DNA of 64,000 bases from Clostridium drakei (GTDB lineage: Bacteria; Bacillota; Clostridia; Clostridiales; Clostridiaceae). Within the stretch, counting starts at the first letter, position 1; the number at the start of each line of letters is the position of its first letter. Below are positions 36,355 to 45,903 of the stretch, piece by piece. The position numbers were made by a program, and so were the translations under genes. The notes below the pieces were generated by a model that saw nothing but the letters and a program-made list of their open reading frames with translations, was not told the origin of the DNA and made no database searches. The stretch covers positions 170,301 through 234,300 of the forward strand of contig NZ_JIBU02000008.1 of NCBI RefSeq assembly GCF_000633595.2, written 5' to 3'.

Positions 36355-37257
36355 ATGGTGAAAAAAGTACAAAACAATAAATCAGATAAAGTTGAAGACT
36401 TAAATATTGAAACATTAGAAGTACCTACAGTGCTATCCCTTTTAGAGAATGATGATAATGTTATGTCAGATATTCAAAAAGATATATTGGGAGATGAAAT
36501 AGAGGAACTTCCTCCGATAAAGGAAGGACAATTGAATGTTTCAGGAATATATGTTTATGATCTAGGAGAAAAGTTAGAAGTCAAAGCTTACATAAGAAAT
36601 GGATTTTCAAAAGAAGTATCATTAGACGATGTACCGTTAGTTATATATAATTCTAAAAAAGAAATGTTAGCTTATCAAATTTTTGATTTAAAAAGTATAG
36701 GTGCAATTCCGCCTAAGGGTGCAAGACCAGTAAAAGTTTATTTTGAAAAGAAAAATGTTTATGTAGAAAACATTCCAATGGATGATTGGAGTATAGGTTT
36801 TGATACAAGTATTAAGGCTTCAAAAAGAGTTAAGGTGAATTATGAAAAGTTACCTAGAACTATAGAGGTACAAGACAAGCTTGTGCTTGATAACTTTTTG
36901 AAAAATCTTCCAGATATAAATGAAGGAGAATTTGTTATTTCTACATTTAGCATAGGAATACAAAAAGATGGCAATATAATAGTTACAGTAGTTATGAGAA
37001 ATGGTAATACTGAAGCAATAGCACTAAACAAACTTCCGGTATCAGTAATAGATGCTAATGGAAATGTTGTCAAATCAAATTTATTTAAGCTTGAAAATTT
37101 TGAAGTTGGTGCTCTTAAAGCTAGAATATTTAATTTTGCATTTCCAACAAATTTTAAGCTGGAGAAAGATGTTGCTTTAGATGATTGGAAGATTGAATTT
37201 GCTTTAAAAGAAGTAGCGAAACAGCCTTTAAATAAAGAACAAAATACAGAAAATTAA
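36355..37257 (+). CDS. SLAP-domain-like S-layer assembly protein 2
   Basis: The start is ATG 36355 after TTGGAGG; a TTG at 36337 overlaps the ribosome site and is not used. The 300-residue protein is a paralog of 31955-32755: YVYDLGEKLEVKAYIRNGFS with GAIPPKGARPVKVYFEK in the first half, and FSIGIQKDGNIIVTVVMRN with GALKARIFNFAFPTNF in the second. There is no signal peptide, so a cytoplasmic or membrane-inner-face role in S-layer protein handling is likely if the family call is right. Its C-terminus has a short lysine/asparagine tail. Confidence 0.6.
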   Translation: MVKKVQNNKSDKVEDLNIETLEVPTVLSLLENDDNVMSDIQKDILGDEIEELPPIKEGQLNVSGIYVYDLGEKLEVKAYIRNGFSKEVSLDDVPLVIYNSKKEMLAYQIFDLKSIGAIPPKGARPVKVYFEKKNVYVENIPMDDWSIGFDTSIKASKRVKVNYEKLPRTIEVQDKLVLDNFLKNLPDINEGEFVISTFSIGIQKDGNIIVTVVMRNGNTEAIALNKLPVSVIDANGNVVKSNLFKLENFEVGALKARIFNFAFPTNFKLEKDVALDDWKIEFALKEVAKQPLNKEQNTEN

Positions 37258-37270
37258 TTTATAAATAAGC

Positions 37271-37316
37271 ATGAAAAAGCATTTTAGAAAAAGTATTTTT
37301 TTAAAGTGCTTTTTTA
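37271..37316 (+). terminator. Rho-independent terminator
   Basis: AAAAAGCATTTTA / TTAAAGTGCTTTTT with an A/T-rich loop, just after the second SLAP-like gene. The stem is imperfect. Confidence 0.6.
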
Positions 37317-37444
37317 TATAAATATTTGTTTTAATGGATAATTTTACATCAGTAATTTTAATAAATTATTTATTTCAATAAATTCCAAAATGATGTATAA
37401 TTTCTATAATACATAATATAAGAATTTTCAGGAGGATGAAAATA

Positions 37445-39070
37445 ATGAACAACAAAATAAAGTTCATTAAAGAGAAAAAACAATGCAGTATAAACAGGAA
37501 TATGAAAGTGTCAAGCATATTAGCTACATTTGCTTTTGTGTTATTTTTCATTACAAGTATGACATTTAGTGTACAAGCTGCTAGTTCCTCTTTATTGGAA
37601 GAAGCTAGACAAACTATTAAAGATAATTATGTTAGTGAAGTACCTGATAGTGTATTAAATGCATCTACTATAGAAGATATGGTGAAAGGCCTTAATGACC
37701 CGTATTCTGAGTATTTTTCTAAGCAAGAGCAGCAGGATTTTGTAAATACTATAGATAATAAAATGTGTGGAATTGGAATATATATGGATATTGTTCCAGA
37801 AGGAGTTAAGGTAAAAAGTGTTATAGGTAATTCTCCAGCATTAGAAGTTGGTATTAAAGCTGGAGATATAATAATTTCTGCTAATGGTACATCTTTAGCA
37901 GGGGTGACATTAAAACAAGCGCCTTCTTACATAAAAGGAGAAGAAGGAACTAGCGTTAATTTGATAATAAAAAGAGGAGATTCACAATTAAATTTTACTG
38001 TGACAAGAAGAGAAATAAGCATACCAACAGTAGAAGGAGATATGTTGAATGACAATGCTGCCTATATACAGGTATCTTCTTTTGGAAGTGATACATCAGG
38101 ATTATTTACTCAAAAGCTTCAAGAACTCAGAATGAAAAACCCACAGTTTTACATAATTGATTTGAGAAACAATGGTGGAGGATATATGAGTACTGCTTTA
38201 GATATGGCAGGAAACTTTATAGGAGAAAAACGTGCAATAATTATAGAGAACAAACAAGGAAAAAAGACAGGATATTTAGCTAGTGATAAAGGAAGTATTA
38301 TAGACAAGCCTGTATTCTTTCTTATAAATGAAAATACTGCTAGTGCTTCAGAAATTTTGTCGGCTGCAGTAAAAGATTATAATAAAGCATTTTTTATAGG
38401 CACTACAACATACGGCAAGGGAGTGGCACAGCAAATGTTTCCACTATCTGATGGAAGCTATTTGAAGCTTACAGTAGAAAAGTTTTACTCACCTAAGGAA
38501 AATGTTATACAAAAAACTGGAATATCTCCAGATTTTAAAGTGGAAAATGTAGATTCTTTAGCAGTTGCAGATTTATTTTCCGGGAAATGTAGAAATAATG
38601 CAGATAAAACAGGTTATGTAAAGGTAACTGCAGGTGGCAAGGATTTTGAAATAAATTTAAATACAGCCAAAGATGAAGCTCATTGGGCTGCATTTAAATA
38701 TATAGTAAACACAGTGTCAAAGGACAATGTATATATAGGAACTAAAGATGGATGGAGTAAAGCACCAGAAGATTATTTTAATAATGTATATAAGTTTTTC
38801 TATGGTAATCTTAAAGCTTTAGATTCTGCAAGCAATGTATCAAAAAATAAAACATTTAATGTAACTTTTAATAAAAGTGTAGATGCGGATACTGCTAAAA
38901 ATAATTTAGATATTGAAATTATAGATGTTGAAACTGGAGAGCGTGCTGCTTTTGACATAAAAAAGGTTGATGATAAAAAGGTAAATTTAATACCTAAGGA
39001 AGAATTAAAGTCTGGAGACACTTATTATGTAAAAGTAAAAGACACTATTAAATCTTATACTGTAAAGTAG
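37445..39070 (+). CDS. S41 C-terminal processing protease with SbsA-like tail
   Basis: The start is ATG 37445 after CAGGAGGA. The 541-residue protein has an N-terminal membrane anchor or signal (ILATFAFVLFFITSMTFSVQA, ~25-45), then a PDZ domain (GIGIYMDIVPEGVKVKSVIG, ~105-180) and the S41 catalytic domain. The catalytic serine is in NENTASASEIL (~300) and the lysine in TTTYGKGVAQQ (~325), the Ser-Lys dyad of CtpA/CtpB. A ~75-residue Ig-like SbsA/Big_5 domain (FNVTFNKSVDADTAK) is added at the C-terminus, the same fold as in the S-layer proteins at 20257 and the headless ORFs. Such proteases trim or degrade exported proteins; the tail may tether it to the surface layer. Confidence 0.85.
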   Translation: MNNKIKFIKEKKQCSINRNMKVSSILATFAFVLFFITSMTFSVQAASSSLLEEARQTIKDNYVSEVPDSVLNASTIEDMVKGLNDPYSEYFSKQEQQDFVNTIDNKMCGIGIYMDIVPEGVKVKSVIGNSPALEVGIKAGDIIISANGTSLAGVTLKQAPSYIKGEEGTSVNLIIKRGDSQLNFTVTRREISIPTVEGDMLNDNAAYIQVSSFGSDTSGLFTQKLQELRMKNPQFYIIDLRNNGGGYMSTALDMAGNFIGEKRAIIIENKQGKKTGYLASDKGSIIDKPVFFLINENTASASEILSAAVKDYNKAFFIGTTTYGKGVAQQMFPLSDGSYLKLTVEKFYSPKENVIQKTGISPDFKVENVDSLAVADLFSGKCRNNADKTGYVKVTAGGKDFEINLNTAKDEAHWAAFKYIVNTVSKDNVYIGTKDGWSKAPEDYFNNVYKFFYGNLKALDSASNVSKNKTFNVTFNKSVDADTAKNNLDIEIIDVETGERAAFDIKKVDDKKVNLIPKEELKSGDTYYVKVKDTIKSYTVK

Positions 39071-39079
39071 GTCTAAAAT

Positions 39080-39799
39080 ATGGAAGATAGTCATGAGTTA
39101 AATACATTTAGTTACAAAATTTTTAGAAAAAAAAGAAAGACTATTGGGATTAAAATAACTAATAAGGGAGAGGTTATAGTTACTTCTCCCTTTGGTATTA
39201 GTAATGAAACCATAGAAAATATAATTAAGAAAAAATCTTTATGGATATTAAGTAAGCTTAATATTATTAAGAGTGAAAAGTTAGGAGAAAAAACATCTTT
39301 AAAGAATGGTTATAAACTTTTATATTTGGGAATACAATTAAAATTGGAGTTAATTTATAAAAAAACAGATAATTGTAATTTTATTATTGATAATGAAAGT
39401 TTTAAAGTCTATTTTAATAGTAATATAGAATTAGATGGGGATACTATTAAAAAATATGTAATCGATATATATAAAAAACAAGCAAAAAAGGTATTGATGG
39501 AAAGAACTGAAATTTACAGTAAGTTGATTAATGTAAGTCCATTAAAGATTACTATAAAAAGCCAGAAAACTCTTTGGGGGAGTTGTTCATCTAAAAGAAA
39601 TATAAATTATAACTATAAAATAATAATGGCACCTATAGAAGTGGTAGATTATATAGTAGTGCATGAATTATGTCATTTAGTGCACATGAATCATTCTAGT
39701 CAGTATTGGAATGTAGTACAGAGTATATTGCCTGATTATAAAATTAGAAGACGATGGCTTAAAGATAATGGGTTTAAATTAATGAGATTTTTTGAATAA
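39080..39799 (+). CDS. YgjP/SprT-like M48-type metalloprotease
   Basis: A 239-residue cytoplasmic protein starting 9 bp after the S41 gene, without a strong ribosome site, so probably coupled. It has the YgjP (DUF45) pattern: SQKTLWGSCSSKRNINYNYKI (split here as TLWGSCSSKRNINYN) and then the zinc site HELCHLVHMNHSSQYW (~192-207), with the HExxH motif as HELCH and a third ligand in the NHS/H region. Proteins of this family are putative zinc peptidases of unknown substrate. The N-terminal ~90 residues match the family's start (IFRKKRKTIGIKI). Confidence 0.8.
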   Translation: MEDSHELNTFSYKIFRKKRKTIGIKITNKGEVIVTSPFGISNETIENIIKKKSLWILSKLNIIKSEKLGEKTSLKNGYKLLYLGIQLKLELIYKKTDNCNFIIDNESFKVYFNSNIELDGDTIKKYVIDIYKKQAKKVLMERTEIYSKLINVSPLKITIKSQKTLWGSCSSKRNINYNYKIIMAPIEVVDYIVVHELCHLVHMNHSSQYWNVVQSILPDYKIRRRWLKDNGFKLMRFFE

Positions 39800-39914
39800 C
39801 AATGAATATTTTATTGAATTCACAAATATAAGTATGTATCTGGACATTGTAATGGATATAAAGTAAAATTATATTGGTATAGTACAATGGCAAATAATAA
39901 TAAGGAGAATGGTT

Positions 39915-40466
39915 ATGGTTTTTCATTCGTTATTTATAATTGCAATGGCTCTTTCGCTAGATGCGTTTGGAGTGGCTTTATGTATAGGATTAAATAATAG
40001 TGTAAAAACAAAAGATAGGGTTTTGTTTGCAGGTTCTTTTGGATTTTTTCAATTTCTGTTTTCTATTTTAGGAGCTTATACAGGCTTTCTATTTAACAGA
40101 TATATAGCTTCAGTTCCTAGTATTATAGGAGGTGCACTAATAGCTATAGTTGGAATAATGATGTTAAAAGAAGGATTTGAAAACAAGGATGAATGTCCTG
40201 TAATAAAGCCAGGTATGGTTATAATTTTAGGAATATCAGTAAGTATAGATGCCATGGTTATAGGATTTACTACTCTCCATAATGTAGGAAACAAGTTTGT
40301 CATTTTAAATGATACTATATTTATAGGTGCAGTTACATTGGTAGTAGCTTCAATAGCATTTTTTATTGCAAAGTATTTAAAGCGTATAGAAATAATAAGT
40401 AAATATGCAGATTACATAGGTGGAATTATACTAGTTATTTTTGGCATAAAAATGATGTTTTTCTAA
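39915..40466 (+). CDS. mntP: Manganese efflux pump MntP
   Basis: The start is ATG 39915, six bases after AAGGAGA. The 183-residue protein has six membrane helices in two similar halves. The conserved acidic sites are present in [13 protein letters not shown] in the first half and [14 protein letters not shown] in the second, as in MntP, which exports Mn(II). A short leader (about 70 bases) follows the candidate -10 TATAGT near 39874, too short for a yybP-ykoY manganese riboswitch. A Fur-family regulator gene follows 48 bp later and may sense metal for it. Confidence 0.9.
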   Translation: MVFHSLFIIAMALSLDAFGVALCIGLNNSVKTKDRVLFAGSFGFFQFLFSILGAYTGFLFNRYIASVPSIIGGALIAIVGIMMLKEGFENKDECPVIKPGMVIILGISVSIDAMVIGFTTLHNVGNKFVILNDTIFIGAVTLVVASIAFFIAKYLKRIEIISKYADYIGGIILVIFGIKMMFF

Positions 40467-40514
40467 TAAATTGACATTTCATTGGTTTGGATATGGAAAA
40501 ATTGGGGTGATGGT

Positions 40515-40952
40515 ATGGAAATAGAGCATTATTTGAGACAGCATGGTATAAAGGTAACAAAGGCAAGAGTAAATATACTAGATATCTTATGTAAAAATGA
40601 TAGTGCGTTAAGTGCGGAGTTTATATTTGATGAATTTAAACATAGGAAAATAAATATTGATTTATCGACAGTTTATAGATCATTAGAACTGTTTGAAAAA
40701 AAGAACATTGTAAGGAAGTTTGATTTGGGCTGTGGAAAATATAATTATATTATAAAGCAAGAAGATCATAAGCATGTAATTCAGTGCAAATTATGTCATA
40801 AAAAAGTGGAGATAGACTGTCCTATGCAGCAAATTAGAGAAATAATAAAAAATACCACTGGATTTACATCTGTAAATGAAGAGTTAAATATTAATCTTGA
40901 AGGAATTTGTGATGAATGTAAAAAGAAAGAACACAAAAAAAGTAAAGAATAG
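40515..40952 (+). CDS. Fur-family metalloregulator
   Basis: The start ATG 40515 follows TTGGGGTGATGGT; the frame opens 33 bases upstream. The 145-residue protein has a Fur winged helix (GIKVTKARVNILDIL, then IDLSTVYRSLELFEKKNIV) and a metal-binding dimerisation domain with EDHKHVIQCKLCHKKVEIDC and CDECKKK: two CxxC pairs for a structural zinc. The HxH/H ligands fit Fur, Zur or PerR; residues that would separate these are not decisive. It lies just after mntP and may control metal balance. The stop codon is embedded in a terminator. Confidence 0.85.
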   Translation: MEIEHYLRQHGIKVTKARVNILDILCKNDSALSAEFIFDEFKHRKINIDLSTVYRSLELFEKKNIVRKFDLGCGKYNYIIKQEDHKHVIQCKLCHKKVEIDCPMQQIREIIKNTTGFTSVNEELNINLEGICDECKKKEHKKSKE

Positions 40953-40968
40953 AGATTCTATTCTTTTA
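40944..40968. terminator. Bidirectional terminator
   Basis: AAAGAATAGA (40944-40953) / TCTATTCTTT (40957-40966) is a perfect 10-bp stem between the converging Fur-family and - strand genes. Its left arm carries the stop of the Fur-family gene. Confidence 0.75.
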
Positions 40969-41298
40969 TTGTTCTAAATTCAAATTAGGTTTAGAAACAT
41001 ATACATTTTTTACTTTCCATATACCTTTAGTATTTTTTTCTAAAAATACATTATAAGCTACTTTCTTATGAGGAGATTTATTTTCCATTCCATCCACATT
41101 TATTACCGCTATGCTACCATTAGAAAAACTTAAATTTATTTTGGATATACTACACATTTTATTATCATTAAAAATTCCAGTAGTAAAGTATTTTTGAACT
41201 GCGTAATTTATGTCTGTACATTTATTATAAGTATATTTGTATTTTATTAAGCCGCCTATAATGGCAAGGGATAACAAAATCATTAAAAATTTTTTCAT
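40966..41298 (-). CDS. Small membrane-anchored hypothetical protein
   Basis: A 110-residue protein starting at ATG 41298 after TAGGAGGTAGCTT. One hydrophobic segment (FLMILLSLAIIGGLIKY) at the N-terminus is a signal anchor, then ~85 residues outside with YNVFLEKNTKGIWKVKNVYV, a pattern like small NTF2-like or DUF4829-type extracellular domains. I do not recognise the family. It is transcribed towards the Fur-family gene and shares its terminator. Confidence 0.65.
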   Translation of the reverse strand: MKKFLMILLSLAIIGGLIKYKYTYNKCTDINYAVQKYFTTGIFNDNKMCSISKINLSFSNGSIAVINVDGMENKSPHKKVAYNVFLEKNTKGIWKVKNVYVSKPNLNLEQ

Positions 41299-41414
41299 AA
41301 GCTACCTCCTAAAAAATGGGATACAACATAATAATAACCAAAAAATGGAAATAAGTAAATACCTATTTATTATATATAGAAATAATTATAGTTTTGTAAA
41401 GGATGGTGTTAACA

Positions 41415-41813
41415 TTGAATTTTTCTTCCTTAGTATTAATGGAAAAGGACAAGGAAACCAATCTTATAGTAAAAGAATTGGGCAGCTATGAAGTTAGTGA
41501 TGGCGCAGAATACATTACAAAGATGTTTTATAATGGTGATAAAGTAAATGTGTACTTTGATACAAATTCAGATGTAGAAGAATGGGAGTATTCTGCAATA
41601 TTTGATTTGTTTGATATTGAAGCTTTTTCAAAAAGTGAATATATCATAGAAGATGTGGATGATGAATATAATCCAACTTGGCTTGTTAAATTTGATTATG
41701 TTGAAAATCATGAGGATATGAGCGAAAAAATAAATAATTTGTGTGGTTTGATAAAAGATTCTATGGTTAAGGTTTTTGATGATATAAAAAGTAAAAAAGA
41801 AGAATACCAATAA
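41415..41813 (+). CDS. Small acidic cytoplasmic protein of unknown function
   Basis: The likely start is TTG 41415 (product MNFSSLVLMEKDKET...), behind AAAGGATGG; an ATG at 41403 would add four residues but overlaps that ribosome site. The product has about 132 residues, is acidic and has no membrane segment. It has KELGSYEVSDGAEYITKMF and a VDDEYNPTWLVKFDYVE stretch; I recall similar short conserved clostridial proteins (perhaps DUF6762) but cannot confirm. The next gene, an HD-GYP protein, follows 47 bp later. Confidence 0.65.
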   Translation: MNFSSLVLMEKDKETNLIVKELGSYEVSDGAEYITKMFYNGDKVNVYFDTNSDVEEWEYSAIFDLFDIEAFSKSEYIIEDVDDEYNPTWLVKFDYVENHEDMSEKINNLCGLIKDSMVKVFDDIKSKKEEYQ

Positions 41814-41860
41814 GGATATTTAATAAGTTTAAACCCATTAAATTTTATTGAGGTGGAAAA

Positions 41861-42919
41861 ATGAGATTAGAGTTTATAAACAGGGTAAAACCAGGTGAGG
41901 TAATTAGTAAAAGCATTTTGAGTAATGAAGGACGTGTATTATTAAGATCAGGTGTGAAGCTAAGTAGTAGTTACATAAAAAAGTTAACAGAACTAGGTGT
42001 GTTTTATGTGTATGTGCAGGATGAGAGACTAGATGATGTAAATGTGGAAGATGAAAGATTGACAGAATTAAAGCAGGTTACTATACAGAGTATGTCTGGA
42101 ATTATGAAAAATGTTAATAATGTTAATAGCAGAGAACTTAAGGAATCTTTAAGTAGTGTAGAAGAAATGATAAATTATGTAGTAGAACTGGGTGATGTTA
42201 ATAAAAGCCTTTATGACATAAAAACTTTTGACAATTATACATATATACATTCTTTAGACACGTGTATAATGACTGCTTTTTTGGGCATGACAGGAAAGTA
42301 CAACCAGTGGGATTTAAAAGAAATGGTTATAGGTGCAATTCTACATGATATAGGAAAAACAAAAGTATCTGCTGATATATTAAATAAGGGTGGAAACTTA
42401 ACAAAGGAAGAGTTTGAAGAAGTAAAAAAGCACACTATATATGGTGCTGAATTACTAAAAAAGAATATTACAATGCCGGAGTCCATAATTAAAATCGTTG
42501 AACAACATCATGAAAGAGTTGATGGAAAAGGATATCCTTATGGTTTAACTGGTAATCAGATATCAAAATTTGCTAAGGTTATATGTGTATGTGATGTATA
42601 TGATGCAGTAAGTAATGATAGATGTTATAGAAATAAATTTACACCTAATGATTCTTATGAACTCATCCTTTCAGGAGCTGGAACTAGTTTTGATAGTGAA
42701 ATAGTTGCAAAGTTTAAGGATACATTTTCTATTTATCCTTTGGGGTGTTGTGTAAGACTTTCAAATGGTGATGAAGGATATGTAATAAATCAGAATAGGG
42801 GATTTCCTGATAGACCAATAATAAGAGTTTTATATGATTTTAGAACAAGAAAACCAGTTCCGTTTTATGAAATAGATCTTCTTAAAAATCCTAGTATTGT
42901 AATAGAAGACATTGTATAG
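41861..42919 (+). CDS. HD-GYP domain phosphodiesterase-like protein
   Basis: A 352-residue cytoplasmic protein after TTGAGGTGGAAAA. The N-terminal part (~1-60, GRVLLRSGVKLSSSYIKKL) is the DUF3391-like or small beta unit often seen in such proteins. The HD-GYP domain (~125-290) has HSLDTCI, the metal-binding HDIGKTKV (~165), HTIYGAELL, HHERVDGKGYPYGLTG (~225) and DVYDAVSNDRCY. HD-GYP proteins hydrolyse cyclic di-GMP. The GYP triad is present as GKGYP. A terminator follows. Confidence 0.9.
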   Translation: MRLEFINRVKPGEVISKSILSNEGRVLLRSGVKLSSSYIKKLTELGVFYVYVQDERLDDVNVEDERLTELKQVTIQSMSGIMKNVNNVNSRELKESLSSVEEMINYVVELGDVNKSLYDIKTFDNYTYIHSLDTCIMTAFLGMTGKYNQWDLKEMVIGAILHDIGKTKVSADILNKGGNLTKEEFEEVKKHTIYGAELLKKNITMPESIIKIVEQHHERVDGKGYPYGLTGNQISKFAKVICVCDVYDAVSNDRCYRNKFTPNDSYELILSGAGTSFDSEIVAKFKDTFSIYPLGCCVRLSNGDEGYVINQNRGFPDRPIIRVLYDFRTRKPVPFYEIDLLKNPSIVIEDIV

Positions 42920-42927
42920 TATGAATT

Positions 42928-42966
42928 AAAAAGCTTCCGTATTTAAGATTTCGGAGGCTTTTTTAA
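42928..42966 (+). terminator. Rho-independent terminator
   Basis: AAAAAGCTTCCG (42928-42939) / CGGAGGCTTTTTT (42952-42964), just after the HD-GYP gene. Confidence 0.85.
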
Positions 42967-43009
42967 ATATAATTATAAAAATACTTTTGAGAAAAATAAG
43001 GAGAATAAT

Positions 43010-43981
43010 ATGGATAAGTATATAAAGAACCTAATAAATAAGCTGTGTGGAATTTATGGATACAATATTATAGAGTTTCAGGGAGCTATGACTGGATTCC
43101 AAAGTACTTGGGGAGCTGTGAAAAAGTATGAAAATGCTGCAGAAGTAATATTTTTTTCAAATGTAAATGGTTATAACTCTTTAAATAAAGAAAATTTTCT
43201 AAATTCATTAAAAAACACTCTACAATGTGACAATATAAGATTAATACAAATTATAGTAGGTAATAATGTAAATGAGAGAATTTATCCACAGTGTGAATAC
43301 ATTTTTATAAACATTGTGGATAATAAAATACTTTATTATAGTACTGGATTAGAAAATAAAGTCGAGGAGTTATTAAATTGCATGAGAAGATCATCATCAA
43401 ACTATGAAAAAACGGAAGTATCAATTATAACATACATTTTAATTACTGTAAATGTACTTGCATATATTGTAACTGCTTATTTATCAGGGAACTTTATAGA
43501 TAGTAATACTAATGTATTAGTATTTCTAGGAGCTAAAGTAAATTATCTTATAGCAAGAGGAGAGTATTATAGATTAATTACTTGTATGTTCCTGCATGGG
43601 GGTATTATGCACTTGCTTTTAAATATGTTTGCACTTTACTCACTAGGACCTTTCATTGAAAAAGTTTATGGAAAAATTAGATATTTAATTATATACTTTT
43701 TAGCAGGTATAGTTTCATCAATCTTTAGTTATATGTTTTCATCTGCAGTTTCTATAGGAGCTTCTGGAGCAATATTTGGACTCCTTGGAGCAGCACTAAT
43801 ATTTGCAATGAAAATGAAGGATAGAATAGGAAAAGGCTTTATAACTAATATCGTGTCAGTAATACTTATAAACTTATTTATGGGACTTTCCATGAGTAAT
43901 GTGGATAACTTTGGACACTTAGGAGGACTTATAGGAGGAAGTGCAATAACGCTTTTGTTAGGCATAGGAAAAAGGTACTAA
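43010..43981 (+). CDS. Rhomboid-family intramembrane serine protease
   Basis: A 323-residue protein after AAGGAGAATAAT. About 135 N-terminal residues form a soluble domain (NLINKLCGIYGYNIIEFQG...), followed by six or seven helices. The rhomboid marks are RLITCMFLHGGIMHLLLNM (helix 2, ~190-208), SIGASGAIFGLLGAAL with the catalytic Ser in GASG (~248) and the catalytic His in NFGHLGGLIGG (~304). These proteases cut membrane proteins within the bilayer. The gene is alone between the HD-GYP protein and the MITE-like repeat. Confidence 0.9.
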   Translation: MDKYIKNLINKLCGIYGYNIIEFQGAMTGFQSTWGAVKKYENAAEVIFFSNVNGYNSLNKENFLNSLKNTLQCDNIRLIQIIVGNNVNERIYPQCEYIFINIVDNKILYYSTGLENKVEELLNCMRRSSSNYEKTEVSIITYILITVNVLAYIVTAYLSGNFIDSNTNVLVFLGAKVNYLIARGEYYRLITCMFLHGGIMHLLLNMFALYSLGPFIEKVYGKIRYLIIYFLAGIVSSIFSYMFSSAVSIGASGAIFGLLGAALIFAMKMKDRIGKGFITNIVSVILINLFMGLSMSNVDNFGHLGGLIGGSAITLLLGIGKRY

Positions 43982-43997
43982 TAGAAAGGATTTGTTT

Positions 43998-44158
43998 TTA
44001 ATTAATAGTTAAGAATGAAGAATTAATAGTTAATGTGGATTTTTTCCTGTTTCACTAAAAAAATCTTTGAAGGCTCGTTTCGCTAAAGCGAAATCATCCT
44101 CCACTATTAATTCTTCATTATTAATTCTTAACTTGCCAAGCTTTGCTTCGCATTATTT
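43998..44158. repeat. MITE-like palindromic repeat, copy 2 (reverse)
   Basis: Read on the - strand, it has AATGCGAAGCAAAGCTT, AGTTAAGAATTAATAATGAA, GAATTAATAGTGGAGGATGA, a longer centre with TTTCGCTTTAGCGAAA, and ATTAACTATTAATTCTTC then ATTCTTAACTATTAATT. The ends match copy 1 (32797-32925) base for base over long stretches, whereas the centre is ~30 bases longer. Confidence 0.75.
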
Positions 44159-44163
44159 TTAAA

Positions 44164-45903
44164 TTATTCTAAAACAAGGTCTTCTTTATATAAGGTTTCT
44201 TTTTCTAAAAGCAAGTTAGTTATATTCTCTAAATTATGCTTTTCATTTAAAAGTAATGTCTTAACTTCTTCATATATAGAATCTATAAATTCTTTACACT
44301 CTTTAACTATTTCATCTTGATTTAAGTTCAAATTTAAAAGTTCTTCCATATTTAAGAGACCTAAAGTTTCACCCATACCATATTGAGTTACCATGTTAAA
44401 AGATATGCTTGTACTGCGTTTTAAGTCATTATGAGCACCTGTAGTTATATAGTCAGCTCCAAATATGATTTCTTCAGCAGCTCGTCCTCCAAGCAGTACC
44501 ATTATTCTGTTTTTTAAATAGTTTTTATTTTGATATAGGTTGTCCTCAGGTATACTTAAAGTATATCCTCCAGCACCTTTAGTACTTGGTATAATGGTTA
44601 TTTTTGATACTGTTTCATTAGGCAGAACCTTTAAAGATACAAGAGCATGTCCAGCTTCATGATAAGCAGTAATTTTTCTATCAATATCTTTTATATAATC
44701 TCTATTTTTCTTTTCGTGGCCTGCTAAAACTATAGAAAATGCTTTATCCAAGTGCAAATCATTTATGTTTTTACTATTTTCTTTACAAGCCAATATTGCA
44801 GCTTCATTTACTAAATTTTCAATTTTGGCTCCTGAAAAATAAGAGGTTTTTTGTGCCCATTCTTTTATATTTATATTTCCAATAGGTTTATTTTTTAAAT
44901 GTAAATCAAGTATTTTTTCCCTTGCACTTATATCGGGAAGCATTATTTCTATATGTCTGTCAAATCTTCCGGGTCTTAGCAATGCAGGGTCAAGCATATC
45001 TAATCTATTGGTAGCAGCCATTATTATAATGCCTTCTTTTTCATTAAATCCAGACATTTCAGTAAGAAGAGCATTTAAAGTTTGATCTCTTTCGTCAGAT
45101 CCACCGGTGCTTTTTCCAGAATCTCTTTTTTTACCTATAGCATCAATTTCATCAATGAATATAACTGCTTTTCCAGTGCTGTTATTTCTAGCTTTTTTAA
45201 ATAACTGTCTTATACGACTGGCACCTACTCCAACATATACTTGAATAAAGTCAGAACCAGAAACAGCATAAAATGGAACTCCAGCTTCGCCTGCAACAGC
45301 CTTTGCAAGGAGAGTTTTCCCTGTACCAGGCTCCCCATAGAGTATAACACCTTTTGGCATTCGTGCACCGTAAGAGGCATATTTATCAGGCTTTTTTAAG
45401 AAATCTACTAAATCTTTTACACTTTCCTTAGCTTCTTCATTACCAGCAATACTCTCAAAGTTATAATCAGTGTTTCCAACTTCTACTGTATCTAAATTAT
45501 CTACTGATAAAATTCCCTTAGAAGGAATGTTAGAGGATTTTAACCACATGACGGCAATAGCAATAATAGATATAACTAAACCAACTGTAGAAAATAGACC
45601 TCTATTATCATATGGAGTGTCTTCAGAAACAGAAATGTTGTTTTTTAGCAAAGATTCTTTAAAATCATTTGTTCTAGGATTGTCTGTTTCATATACAGTT
45701 CCACTTTTTAATTTTACAGATATTTTAGGAGAATTAGTCATATAAACAGTAGAAATATTTTTATTAGATATATCCTTTAAAAATAAAACATAAGATTTAT
45801 AATCTTTAGTTTTAAGTGCATAATTAAAAAATATAGAACAGCCTAGGAAAACTATAGCGGTAAACACAGGAATTAATATAAATTTGTTTTTGATTTTATT
45901 CAT
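44164..45903 (-). CDS. FtsH-type ATP-dependent zinc metalloprotease
   Basis: A 579-residue membrane protease, shorter than usual FtsH (about 610-650). Two N-terminal helices (FILIPVFTAIVFLGCSIFF and GLVISIIAIAVMWL, ~105-120) flank a small external domain. The AAA+ part has the Walker A GEPGTGKT (~190), Walker B VIFIDEID (~250), and the second region of homology NRLDMLDPALLRPGRFDRH. The M41 zinc site is HEAGH (~415), with the later Asp ligand in the GAHNDLKRST region. It starts at ATG 45903. It could be the main FtsH or, given its short tail, a second paralog; which of these cannot be told here. The gene faces away from rnhA. Confidence 0.88.
   Translation of the reverse strand: MNKIKNKFILIPVFTAIVFLGCSIFFNYALKTKDYKSYVLFLKDISNKNISTVYMTNSPKISVKLKSGTVYETDNPRTNDFKESLLKNNISVSEDTPYDNRGLFSTVGLVISIIAIAVMWLKSSNIPSKGILSVDNLDTVEVGNTDYNFESIAGNEEAKESVKDLVDFLKKPDKYASYGARMPKGVILYGEPGTGKTLLAKAVAGEAGVPFYAVSGSDFIQVYVGVGASRIRQLFKKARNNSTGKAVIFIDEIDAIGKKRDSGKSTGGSDERDQTLNALLTEMSGFNEKEGIIIMAATNRLDMLDPALLRPGRFDRHIEIMLPDISAREKILDLHLKNKPIGNINIKEWAQKTSYFSGAKIENLVNEAAILACKENSKNINDLHLDKAFSIVLAGHEKKNRDYIKDIDRKITAYHEAGHALVSLKVLPNETVSKITIIPSTKGAGGYTLSIPEDNLYQNKNYLKNRIMVLLGGRAAEEIIFGADYITTGAHNDLKRSTSISFNMVTQYGMGETLGLLNMEELLNLNLNQDEIVKECKEFIDSIYEEVKTLLLNEKHNLENITNLLLEKETLYKEDLVLE

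Noticed and set aside
39868..39885. TATAGTACAATGG before mntP as another copy of the AGTACAA recombination core
   Set aside because: It has no inverted arms and TATAGT fits a normal -10 box; chance match.
39800..39914. Manganese riboswitch before mntP
   Set aside because: The space after the candidate -10 is too short and no yybP-ykoY-like helices are visible.
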